Virus record (IMG/VR): IMGVR_UViG_3300017971_000243
Span: 1-64,000 of that record
Length of the DNA stretch: 64,000 nt
Source of the DNA: a virus
Reading direction: 5' to 3' (one strand)
Both the position numbers and the translations under genes were made by a program. Shown piece by piece: positions 1-7,042 of this stretch; position 1 is the stretch's first letter, and each line of letters begins with the position of its first letter. The notes beneath the pieces are model-generated. The model had not been told where the DNA came from and searched no databases. It saw nothing but the letters and a program-made list of their open reading frames with translations.

Positions 1-96
1 GTCGTCTCCACCTGAACCTCCACCGTCGTCTCCACCTGAACCTCCACCGTCGTCTCCACCTGAACCTCCACCGTCGTCTCCACCTGAACCTCCACC
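1..96. repeat. 24-bp tandem repeat, four copies
   Basis: Four head-to-tail copies of a 24-bp unit begin GTCGTCTCCACC and sit in frame with the minus-strand gene, encoding GGGSGGDD each time. The copies look identical at the DNA level, unlike the codon-shuffled Thr/Ser arrays at the other end. This suggests recent expansion, and the array may continue past the window edge. Confidence 0.95.
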
Positions 97-180
97 GTCG
101 CCGCCCCCACAACTCAAGGCGGGATTTACCACAAGGGCAAATACACAGACGATTGCTAAAATCCAAATTATTTTTCTCAT
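1..180 (-). CDS. Secreted or lipoprotein-like Gly/Asp-repeat protein, C-terminus off window
   Basis: The gene starts at 180 and runs off the left edge, so at least 60 residues are visible. An AAGGAG site lies 8 nt upstream of the ATG. The N-terminus is a classic export signal (MRKIIW, then a hydrophobic core) ending in NPALSCGGG, a weak lipobox, so lipid attachment at Cys is possible but unproven. What follows is GGGSGGDD repeated at least four times, a flexible acidic linker encoded by a perfect 24-bp tandem repeat. The role is unknown; an exported, possibly membrane-anchored protein is the safe reading. Confidence 0.7.
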   Translation of the reverse strand, partial: MRKIIWILAIVCVFALVVNPALSCGGGDGGGSGGDDGGGSGGDDGGGSGGDDGGGSGGDD

Positions 181-205
181 TTTAGTATCTCCTTAATCCC
201 CCTGA

Positions 206-406
206 TTAATAAGCATCAACGTATTCACACATTATAGACAATGCTTCATCATAACTGCCACTATGAAAAATTCTATCTACCATCTCCTTAGCCTCATCAT
301 TAAGGCCTTCCTTTCTAAGGGCTTTCTGGCAGATTCCCATAAGGTTGAATACATTACCATTTTCTCCAACGAGTTTTACTTTTGGTTTCTTTTTCTTTTC
401 GTTCAT
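206..406 (-). CDS. Small hypothetical protein, 66 aa
   Basis: A short basic-to-acidic protein with a Lys-rich start (MNEKKKKPKVK) and a helical C-terminus. Its start overlaps the folE stop by 4 nt, so the two are probably translationally coupled. No motif is recognised. Its place after folE is the only clue to function. Confidence 0.6.
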   Translation of the reverse strand: MNEKKKKPKVKLVGENGNVFNLMGICQKALRKEGLNDEAKEMVDRIFHSGSYDEALSIMCEYVDAY

Positions 407-990
407 TCTATCATCCCCTGCATCATTGAAAGTTTGATTAAGTCCATTGCTTCCGCTCTTGCTTTTGCATCCTTTTTAAGAACTCCAGATAAAGAAGAGG
501 TTATCATTCCTGCTCCTCCACTCTGCTTTACTCCTCTGCATCTCATACAGCTATGAATAGCTCGCATTACGAGTATAGTTCCTTTAGGTTCAATTTGTTT
601 GTCAAATTCTTTAATGCAGTTCATACATAGGAATTCTTGAAGATTAGGGCAAGCACTATAATGCTCTATAAGGCGTGAGGGTTTAGAGGCACCTATAACA
701 AATTTATCTGGAATATATCCCATCCAAGCGTATCCCTCAAAAGGTAAGAAATGATGACTACACCAACTTACGAAGTGTATTCTATCTAACATTATTAGCT
801 CTTGAATGTTTTCTTCGTTTGGAAACTTGGTGAGTTTTGGTTTACATTCCATTTTAGCATTCCTGAAAATATGACGATACATTTTTGCCATACGTTCAGG
901 GGTGCCAACAAGGTTGGGGTCATCTAACGACAACCCCAACCCTTGTTCGATGATCAGCTTGAAACAATCCTTGATAAGTCTTTCATTCAT
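403..990 (-). CDS. folE: GTP cyclohydrolase I (FolE)
   Basis: Converts GTP to dihydroneopterin triphosphate, the first step towards folate and 7-deazaguanine. The 195-residue protein has the family's zinc site: Cys77 with His79/His80 (WCSHHFLPF) and His146/Cys148 (HSCMRC). The substrate-binding TPERMAKMY stretch is near residue 30. The usual RLQVQERL segment is replaced by a Cys-rich version (ACPNLQEFLCMNC, about 113-125), as in divergent phage homologues. With queE and queD just upstream in the same direction, the likely purpose is a preQ0-type base for DNA modification rather than folate. An AAGGAA site precedes the ATG. Confidence 0.9.
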   Translation of the reverse strand: MNERLIKDCFKLIIEQGLGLSLDDPNLVGTPERMAKMYRHIFRNAKMECKPKLTKFPNEENIQELIMLDRIHFVSWCSHHFLPFEGYAWMGYIPDKFVIGASKPSRLIEHYSACPNLQEFLCMNCIKEFDKQIEPKGTILVMRAIHSCMRCRGVKQSGGAGMITSSLSGVLKKDAKARAEAMDLIKLSMMQGMIE

Positions 991-993
991 GAA

Positions 994-1503
994 TTATTCC
1001 TTCGCTTCTCCTTTGGCAGGTGTAGCCTCCCCACCTTCTTCCTTTTCGATCCTCTTTTTGGCAATGCGAATGTAGATGTCGATTCGCTTTTTGATGAAAT
1101 CAGCGTCTTTCTGATCCCGCTTGTGATACCTTTCAGTGAATGCCTTAGCGATTTCATTTTCAGATTTGCCAGCTTTGACCATGTCGTAGGCTAACTGCTC
1201 ATTAGAAGGTCCTTCCCGTTTAGGTCCTTTCTTCTTGGCAGCTTCCATCGCGGCAATCTCTTCAGGGCTAGGATCTTTCCCTTCGACAATGCTGTTATAG
1301 AATTCCACGACGGAATCCGGCAGCTTCTTTTCTTCCTCACTGCCTTCTGGAATGCTATCTACGGCCTTGAGAAAACTGTCGACCATGACCTCTTTCTTAA
1401 TGCCTACGGTCTTCAACTTCTCTTCCAGAACACCGGTTGCATTGAGAGCACCAATCTGCTCTCTCAGCTCTTTTGCGTTTACAAATTGCGGACTTAATGC
1501 CAT
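994..1503 (-). CDS. Conserved-looking hypothetical protein, 169 aa
   Basis: Starts with a strong AAGGAGGT site upstream of ATG 1503. It is charged and mostly helical. The last third (about 98-155, PSNEQLAYDMVKAGKSENEI and on) looks like a helix-turn-helix or helical bundle followed by a basic helix and a low-complexity Glu/Gly/Ala tail. It sits between queE and folE with its own upstream promoter candidate, so it may be expressed separately from queD/queE. Function unknown. Confidence 0.7.
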   Translation of the reverse strand: MALSPQFVNAKELREQIGALNATGVLEEKLKTVGIKKEVMVDSFLKAVDSIPEGSEEEKKLPDSVVEFYNSIVEGKDPSPEEIAAMEAAKKKGPKREGPSNEQLAYDMVKAGKSENEIAKAFTERYHKRDQKDADFIKKRIDIYIRIAKKRIEKEEGGEATPAKGEAKE

Positions 1504-1578
1504 AATGTGTTACCTCCTTGTGTGATATTTGAGCTCTCGCCCAGTTAGTTATTCAGCCTTTCAGCTAATTATAGCTAC

Positions 1579-1607
1579 ATTATAGAACGTTTCCATTGGT
1601 GTTTATA
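1579..1607 (-). promoter_or_regulatory. Promoter candidate upstream of the 994-1503 gene
   Basis: On the minus strand a perfect TATAAT (1584-1579) lies 17 bp from a poor -35 (TATAAA, 1607-1602). An AATATC stretch just upstream matches the flank of the better promoters of this arm. The -10 is good and the -35 weak. Confidence 0.5.
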
Positions 1608-1635
1608 AACTTTTTGATGATATTTTTTAGGCAGT

Positions 1636-2292
1636 TTACCTAGGTTCTGGAAGTTTCACCAATTTGTGCAACTGAAGGCTGAGCTGTACGTCCCAAATAT
1701 TGTCTTCCAGCATCCAATAGTATAGAGCAGCAGGTTCTAACCTATCCAGGACTGGAGAGAAAGCGCACCTTGCCTTGGAATTTCTCTGTTTCAGTCTCCT
1801 ATAAGCTCTTTTTGCCTCTTGATAGTCACTCTCGTCTGATATCACAAATTTAACCACGTCATTTTGGGAAAACACGTTAGTATTAGCCCATTGAAAAACA
1901 TCACCTACTCCTGCACCAGGCAGCTTATAGTCTACCACATAGCAATCCACGGTGCAGAGCTGCCGTGGGGGTAGAGCGTAGGCTCCATTTGTTTCTACCG
2001 TAACGTGGAATCCTTTAGTTCTAACCAGTGAGATAAACTGAAGCAATTCTTCCCCTTGCTCTAGTGGCTCACCCCCTGTGATCAACAAATAGGGACCTTT
2101 ATACTTCTCCACTCTTTCTATTAACCTAAAAATGTCCATTTCCTTGCCTACTCTAGGATCTTGGGCATACTTTGTATCACAGTAGTTACAACCTAAGCTA
2201 CACCCAGCAGTTCGTACGAATGTTGCCCAACTACCCTGTCCACGGCAATTTGCCTCCCCGTGTATGCTGGAGAAAATGCTGTAAATCTTCAT
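1636..2292 (-). CDS. queE: 7-carboxy-7-deazaguanine synthase (QueE), radical SAM
   Basis: Radical-SAM enzyme that contracts carboxytetrahydropterin to 7-carboxy-7-deazaguanine, the step after QueD. The 218-residue protein carries the iron-sulfur motif CSLGCNYC (Cys31, Cys35, Cys38), the upstream EANCRGQGSW segment, and LLITGGEPLEQ (about 70-80), typical of the family's SAM-binding GGEP. The start lies inside the 3' end of queD (62-nt overlap), implying coupled translation. No QueC, the next enzyme to preQ0, is in the window; it may lie outside or be supplied by the host. Confidence 0.9.
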   Translation of the reverse strand: MKIYSIFSSIHGEANCRGQGSWATFVRTAGCSLGCNYCDTKYAQDPRVGKEMDIFRLIERVEKYKGPYLLITGGEPLEQGEELLQFISLVRTKGFHVTVETNGAYALPPRQLCTVDCYVVDYKLPGAGVGDVFQWANTNVFSQNDVVKFVISDESDYQEAKRAYRRLKQRNSKARCAFSPVLDRLEPAALYYWMLEDNIWDVQLSLQLHKLVKLPEPR

Positions 2293-2662
2293 GACGTACC
2301 TCCACGTAACTGGTTGGTGTTTCCCACAGCCTTACTTTTGAAATACCTCTATCCTCTTCCTCTTCAAAGTATTTATCTAGCTCATAAAATATCTTAAAGG
2401 CTATGATTTCTGCTGTGGGATTCTCAAATATATCATTTAGGTAAGAATGATCAAGGTTGTTAAGAACAACCTCTTCTACTAAATCTTTTAGATCTTTAAA
2501 GTCAATAACCATTCCTTCTATTGTGCTTCTTTCATTCGTAACTACAGGTCCATATGCTTCTACCTCCAACTTATAGGTATGACCATGTAGCTTATTACAG
2601 TCCCCACGATACTTAGGTAGTTGATGAGCTGCATCAAATGTAAATGTCTTTCCTACTATCAT
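2231..2662 (-). CDS. queD: 6-carboxytetrahydropterin synthase (QueD)
   Basis: Converts dihydroneopterin triphosphate (the FolE product) to 6-carboxy-5,6,7,8-tetrahydropterin. Zinc ligands are His13 (FDAAHQL), His26 and His28 (KLHGHTY). Cys22 is the expected catalytic cysteine, with His72 (NLDHSYLN) and Glu114 (RLWETPTS) completing the usual set. The length (143 aa) is normal. A short C-terminal extension (about 122-143) overlaps queE. With folE and queE this gives three consecutive steps of the preQ0 pathway. Confidence 0.9.
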   Translation of the reverse strand: MIVGKTFTFDAAHQLPKYRGDCNKLHGHTYKLEVEAYGPVVTNERSTIEGMVIDFKDLKDLVEEVVLNNLDHSYLNDIFENPTAEIIAFKIFYELDKYFEEEEDRGISKVRLWETPTSYVEVRHEDLQHFLQHTRGGKLPWTG

Positions 2663-2916
2663 TTAGTTACCTCCCTTTTACTTAGGTCTATATGAATAAT
2701 TCCTTCTCTAGTATAAACGTAAATGCTCGGATCTACAGGAACCCAACGTATAGTTAAATCATCTGTTACTTTGTAGTCTTCCACCTTACCGTGCATGTGT
2801 TTTCTAACATATTCCCATTTCCATTGATTTATTTTGTAGCTATAAACATATAAAAAGAACAGGAGTACTAATAAGATTGTAGTTATTGTTAGATAAATCT
2901 TTGAACGGTCATCCAT
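2659..2916 (-). CDS. Small membrane protein, one transmembrane segment
   Basis: 85 residues: a short N-terminus, one strongly hydrophobic span (about 8-26, YLTITTILLVLLFFLYVY), then a hydrophilic domain of about 55 residues with beta-like spacing. It overlaps the queD start by 4 nt. No family is recognised. It probably sits in the inner membrane with the larger part on one face. Confidence 0.6.
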   Translation of the reverse strand: MDDRSKIYLTITTILLVLLFFLYVYSYKINQWKWEYVRKHMHGKVEDYKVTDDLTIRWVPVDPSIYVYTREGIIHIDLSKREVTK

Positions 2917-2917
2917 T

Positions 2918-4444
2918 TTAATCTCCTCTCACTTTATCAAGTGCGGCATCCAGGTAAGGTTGCCCGAGATCTAATTGTTGAAGAACCTTGATAGTCATCG
3001 TTTCGTCAAATTGTTTGTGCCTATGTGCTATCACTCCAAAGCGCATTATATTTTTTCTCTTCTCGAAGTCTTTTTGATTAAGAACCGCCATTAAGTTTAC
3101 GTGTGCTAACTTCCTGATATCTTCACCTGTGTTTTTTTGTCTAACATATGTCTTTTCCATTGAGTCTCTATTTGCCTGTGTAGCCGTGGCAACTAAACAG
3201 CCCCGCTCCTGTGCTAGGCTCTTTGCTGTCATCCAGGTATCGTTTATAGCTTCACGACCAACCAGCTTAGGATTTTCTGGACCCAAAATGTCCATATAGT
3301 CTATCAGTATAACGTCAGGTATAAAATCCTCTGTATATTCCAGCAAGTCAAGATCCCTCTTTATATCTCCTATGTTGGCAGTCTTTATGGGATAGCTTAT
3401 AGTTCTAAGCAAATTGTTTCCATACATCATCATAAAAGATTTGGTAGCCTTTTTAACCTTAGCTACTGACATGGTGGGAACCTCTTGCTCTTCATACCAA
3501 GGTTCAGGATCAAAGAATCCCAATTTATTGTCAAGGCAGTAAGTACAAACTGTCCAATCTAAGTTAGGACTGTAAGGTGATAATTTGCCTTCATCATTTA
3601 TTAGTGAACCAGAACCCCTACGCTCTTTCATGTCACAGGTGCCCTGCTGGTTCTTAAGGCAGTCAAATATGGGAAAACGGTAGATGTTTTTTTCTTCGGT
3701 AGATAGGGCGGTAAGTCGTTGATAGGACCTTATAGACGTTTCCTCTTTTGACATCTCTAATGAAATGGAAGCTACCTTCAGCCTGTTATACAAGGCAGCG
3801 AATTTTATCTCTTCCAACCACCAAGTCTTTCCCCGCTTCATAGGACCCATAAGGGATATTAGCCAAGTTCTTTTAAGAGGACCTAATATCTGTCCTAGCC
3901 TACCTGGCATTTTAAACAAGTATTCTTCATCACGAATCATCACTTGTTCTATTTGTTGGATATCAAAAGGATTTATCCATTCTGATGTAGTTTTACTGAC
4001 CTTCCTAAAGTTAGAAATTTCTATCTCAGCCTCCTCAACTTTACCAAGGTCAATTAAGTTCATCAGTTTGTCTTTGTGGTCTATTATGGATCTTTTCTTT
4101 AGATATTTTAAACAGCGCCTCTCTAAATATTCCTCATTGAAACTCTCCATTTCTTCATAATAACCACTCAGTCCTGCAATAAATTCTCCTACCAGCTTCT
4201 GCTCTTCTTCCTCCAGTTCCTCCTTCTCTACTTCATAGATTTTCTGTATATTGTGTCCAGGTGCATCTTCAAATTCTTTGTAATAATCTCTCACCCATTT
4301 GTACACCCTTTTACTGTACTTACTTTGTAGGTAATGGGACTGTATCATAGGAAGGAAGGTTTGACAGAACCTTTTACTGATAATCAGACCTATCATTAAG
4401 TTCTTCTCATCAGCTGTGTCTATTTTGACTCGTCTGCGGATCAA
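2918..4444 (-). CDS. DnaB/gp41-like replicative helicase with cysteine-rich insertion
   Basis: RecA-fold ring helicase expected to unwind the fork. Walker A is GPMKRGKT (200-207), Walker B DVILIDYMDILG (about 378-389), followed by a sensor-like TATQANRDS and an arginine-rich C-terminal region (FGVIAHRHKQ). Between Walker A and B there is an insertion with Cys262, Cys270, Cys300 and Cys303 (CX7CX29CX2C), which looks like a zinc-binding module and is not part of the standard DnaB core. The start is TTG 4444, overlapping the upstream stop (TTGA) with AGGAGGG 4 nt away, indicating coupled translation. An ATG at residue 17 is the alternative. Confidence 0.85.
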   Translation of the reverse strand: MIRRRVKIDTADEKNLMIGLIISKRFCQTFLPMIQSHYLQSKYSKRVYKWVRDYYKEFEDAPGHNIQKIYEVEKEELEEEEQKLVGEFIAGLSGYYEEMESFNEEYLERRCLKYLKKRSIIDHKDKLMNLIDLGKVEEAEIEISNFRKVSKTTSEWINPFDIQQIEQVMIRDEEYLFKMPGRLGQILGPLKRTWLISLMGPMKRGKTWWLEEIKFAALYNRLKVASISLEMSKEETSIRSYQRLTALSTEEKNIYRFPIFDCLKNQQGTCDMKERRGSGSLINDEGKLSPYSPNLDWTVCTYCLDNKLGFFDPEPWYEEQEVPTMSVAKVKKATKSFMMMYGNNLLRTISYPIKTANIGDIKRDLDLLEYTEDFIPDVILIDYMDILGPENPKLVGREAINDTWMTAKSLAQERGCLVATATQANRDSMEKTYVRQKNTGEDIRKLAHVNLMAVLNQKDFEKRKNIMRFGVIAHRHKQFDETMTIKVLQQLDLGQPYLDAALDKVRGD

Positions 4445-5565
4445 AAATCCCTCCTGTCCTCAATAATACTATTAGAGTAGAGGAAAGCTGGTAACCTTTT
4501 GTCAAACATCGTATCGCTGCTGAACCACCCAGGCGTCAATTTATGGAGATCTCCATTCACGCTTTGCTCTAACGCTTCGGTTACCAGCTCTCCAAATTGT
4601 AGCAAGCTATAAATGCCTGCCCCTCTTAACTCCATCTTATCTTCGTGCTCTTTATAGAATTCTGCTGTTCGCTCTGCAGCGCGGACAAAATGGTTCATAT
4701 CGTACTGGCTGAGGCCATTTTTAGGTTTTATACCTCCGAGCACTTTATCTAGATAGAAATTGGCGTAGTACTTAGTTAGATTGGGATATTTATCTTCTGG
4801 ATGCTCTTGTTGTTCTATTTTCTTAGGAGGTTCTAAATATTCCTCTAGGTAGGACCTGCTGGAATGTTTACTGTAGACATAATAAGCGAGAGGTATTTTA
4901 GTGAGCGATTTCTTGTATTTACTTTCAGGTGGATGGTAATGAGGATGAGTAGCTGCCAGGTGAAAGTTAGTTATAGACTTTATGATTTCTTCCTTATTAA
5001 ATTTCCTTCCTTCAGCACAGGATAGGGAACCTCTCATAGCTCTTTTTACCTGTCTTATGTTTTCATTATAGGTCTTAGTTCCTGGTTGAGCATTATGCAG
5101 TCCTAATGTGTTCCAAAAGTTAATAATTTCCTCTACCACCTTAGGGCAAGAGATAGGTGTGATTTCTTTTCTCTGTCTTTTAGGTTTTATAGGACCTTTT
5201 TTAGTCTGTGCTTCCCTGATCTTTTGACTGTTAGCATGAGTTTCCTCTTTGTATTCCCTATAAGATTTGCTTCTTTTTTTGATCGGCCGAGACGTACTTT
5301 TTTGGCGTAAAAAAGAGGAAACAACAGAATGTTGAATGCTAGATTTGCTATGTATAGCTTTAGCTATACATGTCAGGTCTTGCGTTTGGCTTTCTGATGC
5401 ATCTTTATTAGGACAAAAAAGGTACTTTCCGTCGAAACATCGCGCTGAGTGAAGGTAGGGCTTAATTTGGCTATCCCAGCAGGAGTTGCATATAATTTTT
5501 CCTCTGATTGTTCCTTCCAACTCTGTACTTACCTTTCTGTTACACAGCCCACATCTCAGTATCAT
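4441..5565 (-). CDS. Zinc-finger protein of unknown function, possible helicase partner
   Basis: 374 residues. The N-terminus holds a four-Cys zinc module (Cys5, Cys8, then ICNSC). A long basic, low-complexity stretch (about 85-145) links to a helical C-terminal half that starts near PISCPKVVEEIINFWNTLG. Its stop is fused to the helicase start, so both proteins are made together. By position it could be a helicase loader or primosome component; that is inference, as no loader motif is visible. Its mRNA has a long structured leader (5566-5733). Confidence 0.65.
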   Translation of the reverse strand: MILRCGLCNRKVSTELEGTIRGKIICNSCWDSQIKPYLHSARCFDGKYLFCPNKDASESQTQDLTCIAKAIHSKSSIQHSVVSSFLRQKSTSRPIKKRSKSYREYKEETHANSQKIREAQTKKGPIKPKRQRKEITPISCPKVVEEIINFWNTLGLHNAQPGTKTYNENIRQVKRAMRGSLSCAEGRKFNKEEIIKSITNFHLAATHPHYHPPESKYKKSLTKIPLAYYVYSKHSSRSYLEEYLEPPKKIEQQEHPEDKYPNLTKYYANFYLDKVLGGIKPKNGLSQYDMNHFVRAAERTAEFYKEHEDKMELRGAGIYSLLQFGELVTEALEQSVNGDLHKLTPGWFSSDTMFDKRLPAFLYSNSIIEDRRDF

Positions 5566-5733
5566 GGTAGAACTCCATCAGATTTCCTCTTCCCCCCTCT
5601 TACCCTTGTGGTGGATTAACAATAGTGAACCGGGCTACTGCTTGGTAGGTACTAACAGGAAGAGGGGTGTTAGTGTGTGGAAGGAGCAGCCCAGCTCACT
5701 ATTATTAATCCCTCTTCGCAGTACTTGTGTATA
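5566..5733 (-). promoter_or_regulatory. Structured 5' leader with possible alternative pairings
   Basis: About 170 nt between a promoter and the start of the 374-aa gene. Segments 5613-5641 and 5686-5711 form a long imperfect inverted repeat (about 26 pairs with G-U wobbles on the RNA). It encloses a second hairpin (5652-5657 with 5668-5673). The inner loop carries CCCCUCUUCC on the RNA, which can pair either with GAAGAGGG just 5' of the main stem or with the AAGAGGGG stretch next to the ribosome-binding region near 5590. That is the layout of an RNA switch or pseudoknot controlling translation. No known riboswitch class is recognised. Confidence 0.55.
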
Positions 5734-5740
5734 GGTACAC

Positions 5741-5770
5741 ATAATAGCACAGCACCATGACAGCTTGCAA
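5741..5770 (-). promoter_or_regulatory. Left-arm promoter, TTGCAA-18-TATTAT
   Basis: Minus-strand -35 TTGCAA (5770-5765) and -10 TATTAT (5746-5741), 18-bp spacer, preceded by the ATTATC stretch common to this promoter family. Transcription would start near 5733 and produce the structured leader ahead of the zinc-finger and helicase genes. Confidence 0.65.
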
Positions 5771-5778
5771 GATAATTT

Positions 5779-5922
5779 TTAGGATTTATTTGTATCTTTA
5801 TTTTTATCTTTTCCCTTTTGGACTGCTTCTTTTATTACCTTCTTGATATGTTCTTTCCATAACTGTCTAAATGTAGAACCTTCTACATAATCGTCTATTC
5901 CACTAAGTCTACTCCATTTCAT
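5779..5922 (-). CDS. Small basic protein, 47 aa
   Basis: Starts ATG 5922 within the primase stop (ATGA overlap) and has an AAGGAG site 8 nt upstream, so it is translated with the primase. The sequence begins MKWSRLSGIDDYVEGS, then an amphipathic helix and a Lys/Asp/Asn-rich tail (KGKDKNKDTNKS). No family is recognised. The promoter of the next operon begins just past its stop. Confidence 0.6.
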   Translation of the reverse strand: MKWSRLSGIDDYVEGSTFRQLWKEHIKKVIKEAVQKGKDKNKDTNKS

Positions 5923-6818
5923 AACAGTTCGCTCCTTAACTGTGCAGCCTCTTGTGGTGTGAGGTCTGCTGGATCTTTGCCTTCTGGTAGATCTAATTCC
6001 ACTCTTTCTACTTCGGATATAAACATACCTAAATCATAAGCTATCTGATCTGCCACTTCTTGTGCCTCCTCTTCAGGGTCATACAACACTATCGCTCTCT
6101 TAACACCTTTATTCACAAGTGCTGATGTTTGGGCTGTAGTGGCTGTGGTTCCCATGAAACTTACAAATTCATTACCCATACGCCATACATCAAAAGGTCC
6201 TTCTACTATTACCACTGTGTCTCCTGTAATTCTATCTATGTTGTAAACCCATCGCTCTGGTAGCACAGGACATTCATTCTGTGGTTGGTTCTTATAGCGT
6301 ATAGGACTTTTGAAGGTAACATCTCGTGCCGTGAAGCCTGCCAGTTTGAAGTTCATATAAATAGGAATGATAAGGCGGAATTTATATTTACCTCCTTCCC
6401 AGCAGGCTTTGACATAATATTTATCCTGAATTTCTACAGGATCAAATCCCCTCCGCCTTAAGTAGTCTTTATGTATAGTTGGTAAGGTGTCTAAGGATTC
6501 TTTAGGCAGCCCTTTTGGATCCCTCCTTTTAGGATGATAGGTGCCTATGTGAGAAGATCTAAACTCTTCTAATATGGAATATATATCCCCTTGTCCGTCC
6601 TCAATTATGCTTATTACTTTAGTAATAAGCCCTGTTTGGTGACATTTCCAACAGTGCCATTTCTTAGACTTTAGGTTGATACCAAGATGGTTAGACTTGT
6701 CACCACAGAAAGGACAGCGAATGTTTACCCAACCAGGACTACAGTTCTTTCCTGAAGTGTATATCCTTACACCTCTGTCATTAAGGTAGGCCTTTACATC
6801 AAACAGTTCTATATCCAT
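5919..6818 (-). CDS. DnaG-type DNA primase
   Basis: Makes RNA primers for the replication fork. It has an N-terminal CHC2-like zinc ribbon (Cys35, Cys38, then HCWKC with Cys56/Cys59), a middle region, and a TOPRIM domain from about residue 200: VVIVEGPFDVWRM holds the catalytic Glu and IVLYDPEEEAQE the DxD-like acidic motif. At 299 aa it lacks the C-terminal helicase-interaction domain of bacterial DnaG and resembles compact phage primases. It is downstream of a UvsW-like helicase and upstream of the replicative helicase in one direction, a replication module. Confidence 0.88.
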   Translation of the reverse strand: MDIELFDVKAYLNDRGVRIYTSGKNCSPGWVNIRCPFCGDKSNHLGINLKSKKWHCWKCHQTGLITKVISIIEDGQGDIYSILEEFRSSHIGTYHPKRRDPKGLPKESLDTLPTIHKDYLRRRGFDPVEIQDKYYVKACWEGGKYKFRLIIPIYMNFKLAGFTARDVTFKSPIRYKNQPQNECPVLPERWVYNIDRITGDTVVIVEGPFDVWRMGNEFVSFMGTTATTAQTSALVNKGVKRAIVLYDPEEEAQEVADQIAYDLGMFISEVERVELDLPEGKDPADLTPQEAAQLRSELL

Positions 6819-7042
6819 TAATAGAAGTCCTCAGGTTCTAGGTCAGCTCTGCGTCCATTGAAGAAAATACGGCAATCTTCTGAATCAGTGTCACGCATGA
6901 ACACGTATTCGTGTTCTTCTAAGTGACCAATGGCAGCTCTAAGCTCTTGGGTCAAAGAAGTTGTCCAATGTCCCCATTTTGATCTGATGCAGAACTTTCT
7001 TGGTGAAACTTTAAAAGCATCTTTGATAACTATCATAGCCAT
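6818..7042 (-). CDS. Small hypothetical protein, 74 aa
   Basis: Overlaps the primase start by 1 nt and the helicase stop by 10 nt, so it belongs to the same message. It is a compact alpha/beta-looking protein (KVSPRKFCIRSKWGHWTTSL, then a helix and acidic C-terminus EPEDFY). No family is recognised. Tight packing between helicase and primase suggests a replication accessory role, unproven. Confidence 0.6.
   Translation of the reverse strand: MAMIVIKDAFKVSPRKFCIRSKWGHWTTSLTQELRAAIGHLEEHEYVFMRDTDSEDCRIFFNGRRADLEPEDFY

Noticed and set aside
5486-5734. Plus-strand 82-aa frame over the structured leader
   Set aside because: Overlaps the minus-strand start and the palindromic leader, has no ribosome site, and is poorly protein-like.
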